A DNA stretch of 22,696 bases from assembly GCA_027621895.1 (NCBI GenBank), contig JAQCAK010000002.1, positions 1 through 22,696 on the forward strand, read 5' to 3'. Source of the stretch: Pseudomonadota bacterium (lineage in GTDB: Bacteria > Pseudomonadota > Gammaproteobacteria > Pseudomonadales > Azotimanducaceae). Under the pieces are notes generated by a model that did not search any database, was not told the DNA's origin, and was given only the letters and a program-made list of their open reading frames with translations. The position numbers and the translations under genes were made by a program. This document shows, piece after piece, positions 22,347-22,696 of this stretch. Position 1 is the stretch's first letter. Each line of letters opens with the position of its first letter.

Positions 22347-22696
22347 TCAGTACTGGGAAGTACCGCCATCGACGCTGATCTGTGCACCGGTAATGGCACC
22401 GCCCGCCTCGCTGGCCAACAGCAGTGCCATGGCAGCAACCTCTTCTACCTTGATGGGGCGCTTGATGGCTGATTCCGCCGTGTACATGGCGATCATTTCC
22501 TCAAAGGTAATGCCCATGGCTTCCGCGGTGGCAGGCCCGGACTCCTTCACAATATCCGTAATCAGAATACCCGGACAGATGGCGTTGACGGTAATGCCCA
22601 TTTCGCCGACTTCCTGTGCAACTGCCTTGGTTAAACCGTTGATGGCATGTTTCGCCGCCGTATAGGGAGTGAGTACGGGTTTGCCATTCTTGCCTT
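22347..22696 (-). CDS. Short-chain dehydrogenase/reductase, N-terminus outside window
   Basis: The gene is cut by the right edge. The 115 visible residues start within the catalytic region: TPYTAAKHAINGLTKAV contains the YxxxK pair, then GITVNAICPGILITDIV (the N-A-I-C-PG motif after the active site), a variable loop, and the standard C-terminus ALLLASEAGGAITGAQISVDGGTSQY. This ending is that of classical SDRs of the FabG/3-hydroxyacyl or hydroxybutyrate dehydrogenase type. The Rossmann glycine motif and catalytic Ser lie outside. The first ATG in the visible part (22601) is internal and is not the start. Substrate unknown. Confidence 0.88.
   Translation of the reverse strand, partial: GKNGKPVLTPYTAAKHAINGLTKAVAQEVGEMGITVNAICPGILITDIVKESGPATAEAMGITFEEMIAMYTAESAIKRPIKVEEVAAMALLLASEAGGAITGAQISVDGGTSQY

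Noticed and set aside
1..22696. CRISPR arrays, insertion sequences or prophage
   Set aside because: No regularly spaced repeats, transposase/integrase motifs or phage structural genes were seen on either strand.

Overview
The window looks like chromosome from a free-living, probably marine, gammaproteobacterium. I infer this from moderately high GC, dense short-spaced operons, and a gene set of TesB-type thioesterase, thiolase-like protein, several SDRs, HiPIP, M16 lipoprotein peptidase and GtrA/GT2 envelope genes. No rRNA, tRNA, insertion sequence, phage gene or CRISPR array was seen. Both ends cut through genes.

Region by region. 1-1912 (+): the tail of a TMEM165/GDT1-like membrane protein, a YciI-like protein, a membrane protein that appears to start at a non-ATG codon, a CYTH-domain triphosphatase-like protein and a DUF2087 protein. 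2041-3325 (+): a tight EthD / small membrane protein / MAPEG cluster. 3339-4172 (-): an SDR. 4396-4704 (+): a Tat-exported HiPIP. 4723-9819 (-): a five-gene operon encoding a LolA-like periplasmic protein, two FtsX/MacB-type permeases, an ABC ATPase and an outer-membrane beta-barrel, so one locus contains a complete inner-to-outer-membrane route. 9939-11456 (+): a thiolase-like protein lacking the catalytic cysteines. 11478-11921 (-): GtrA. 12021-13111 (+): a GFA-family protein overlapping an RraA-family protein. 13134-15190 (-): a lipase-like lipoprotein preceded by a selenoprotein gene. 15474-18242 (+): an M16 (pitrilysin-type) lipoprotein peptidase whose 3' end overlaps a convergent TesB-like thioesterase (18199-19020, -). 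19061-22145 (-): a polytopic membrane protein with TPRs, followed by a DPM-like GT2 glycosyltransferase. 22347-22696 (-): a truncated SDR.

The most notable item is 14855-15190 (-). A naive ORF there gives only a 60-residue fragment. The same frame continues upstream through a single in-frame TGA to an ATG with a plausible ribosome binding site, giving a 111-residue thioredoxin-fold protein of the ArsC family. The TGA sits exactly where the first Cys of a CxxC motif is expected (U13-T-S-C16). The mRNA just after it can fold into a hairpin with a G-starting apical loop 22 nt past the UGA, matching the bacterial SECIS pattern. This is very probably a selenoprotein, so the organism should carry selA, selB, selC and selD elsewhere.

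The second system worth following is the LolA-like / FtsX / FtsX / ABC ATPase / beta-barrel operon, whose cargo cannot be read from the sequence.
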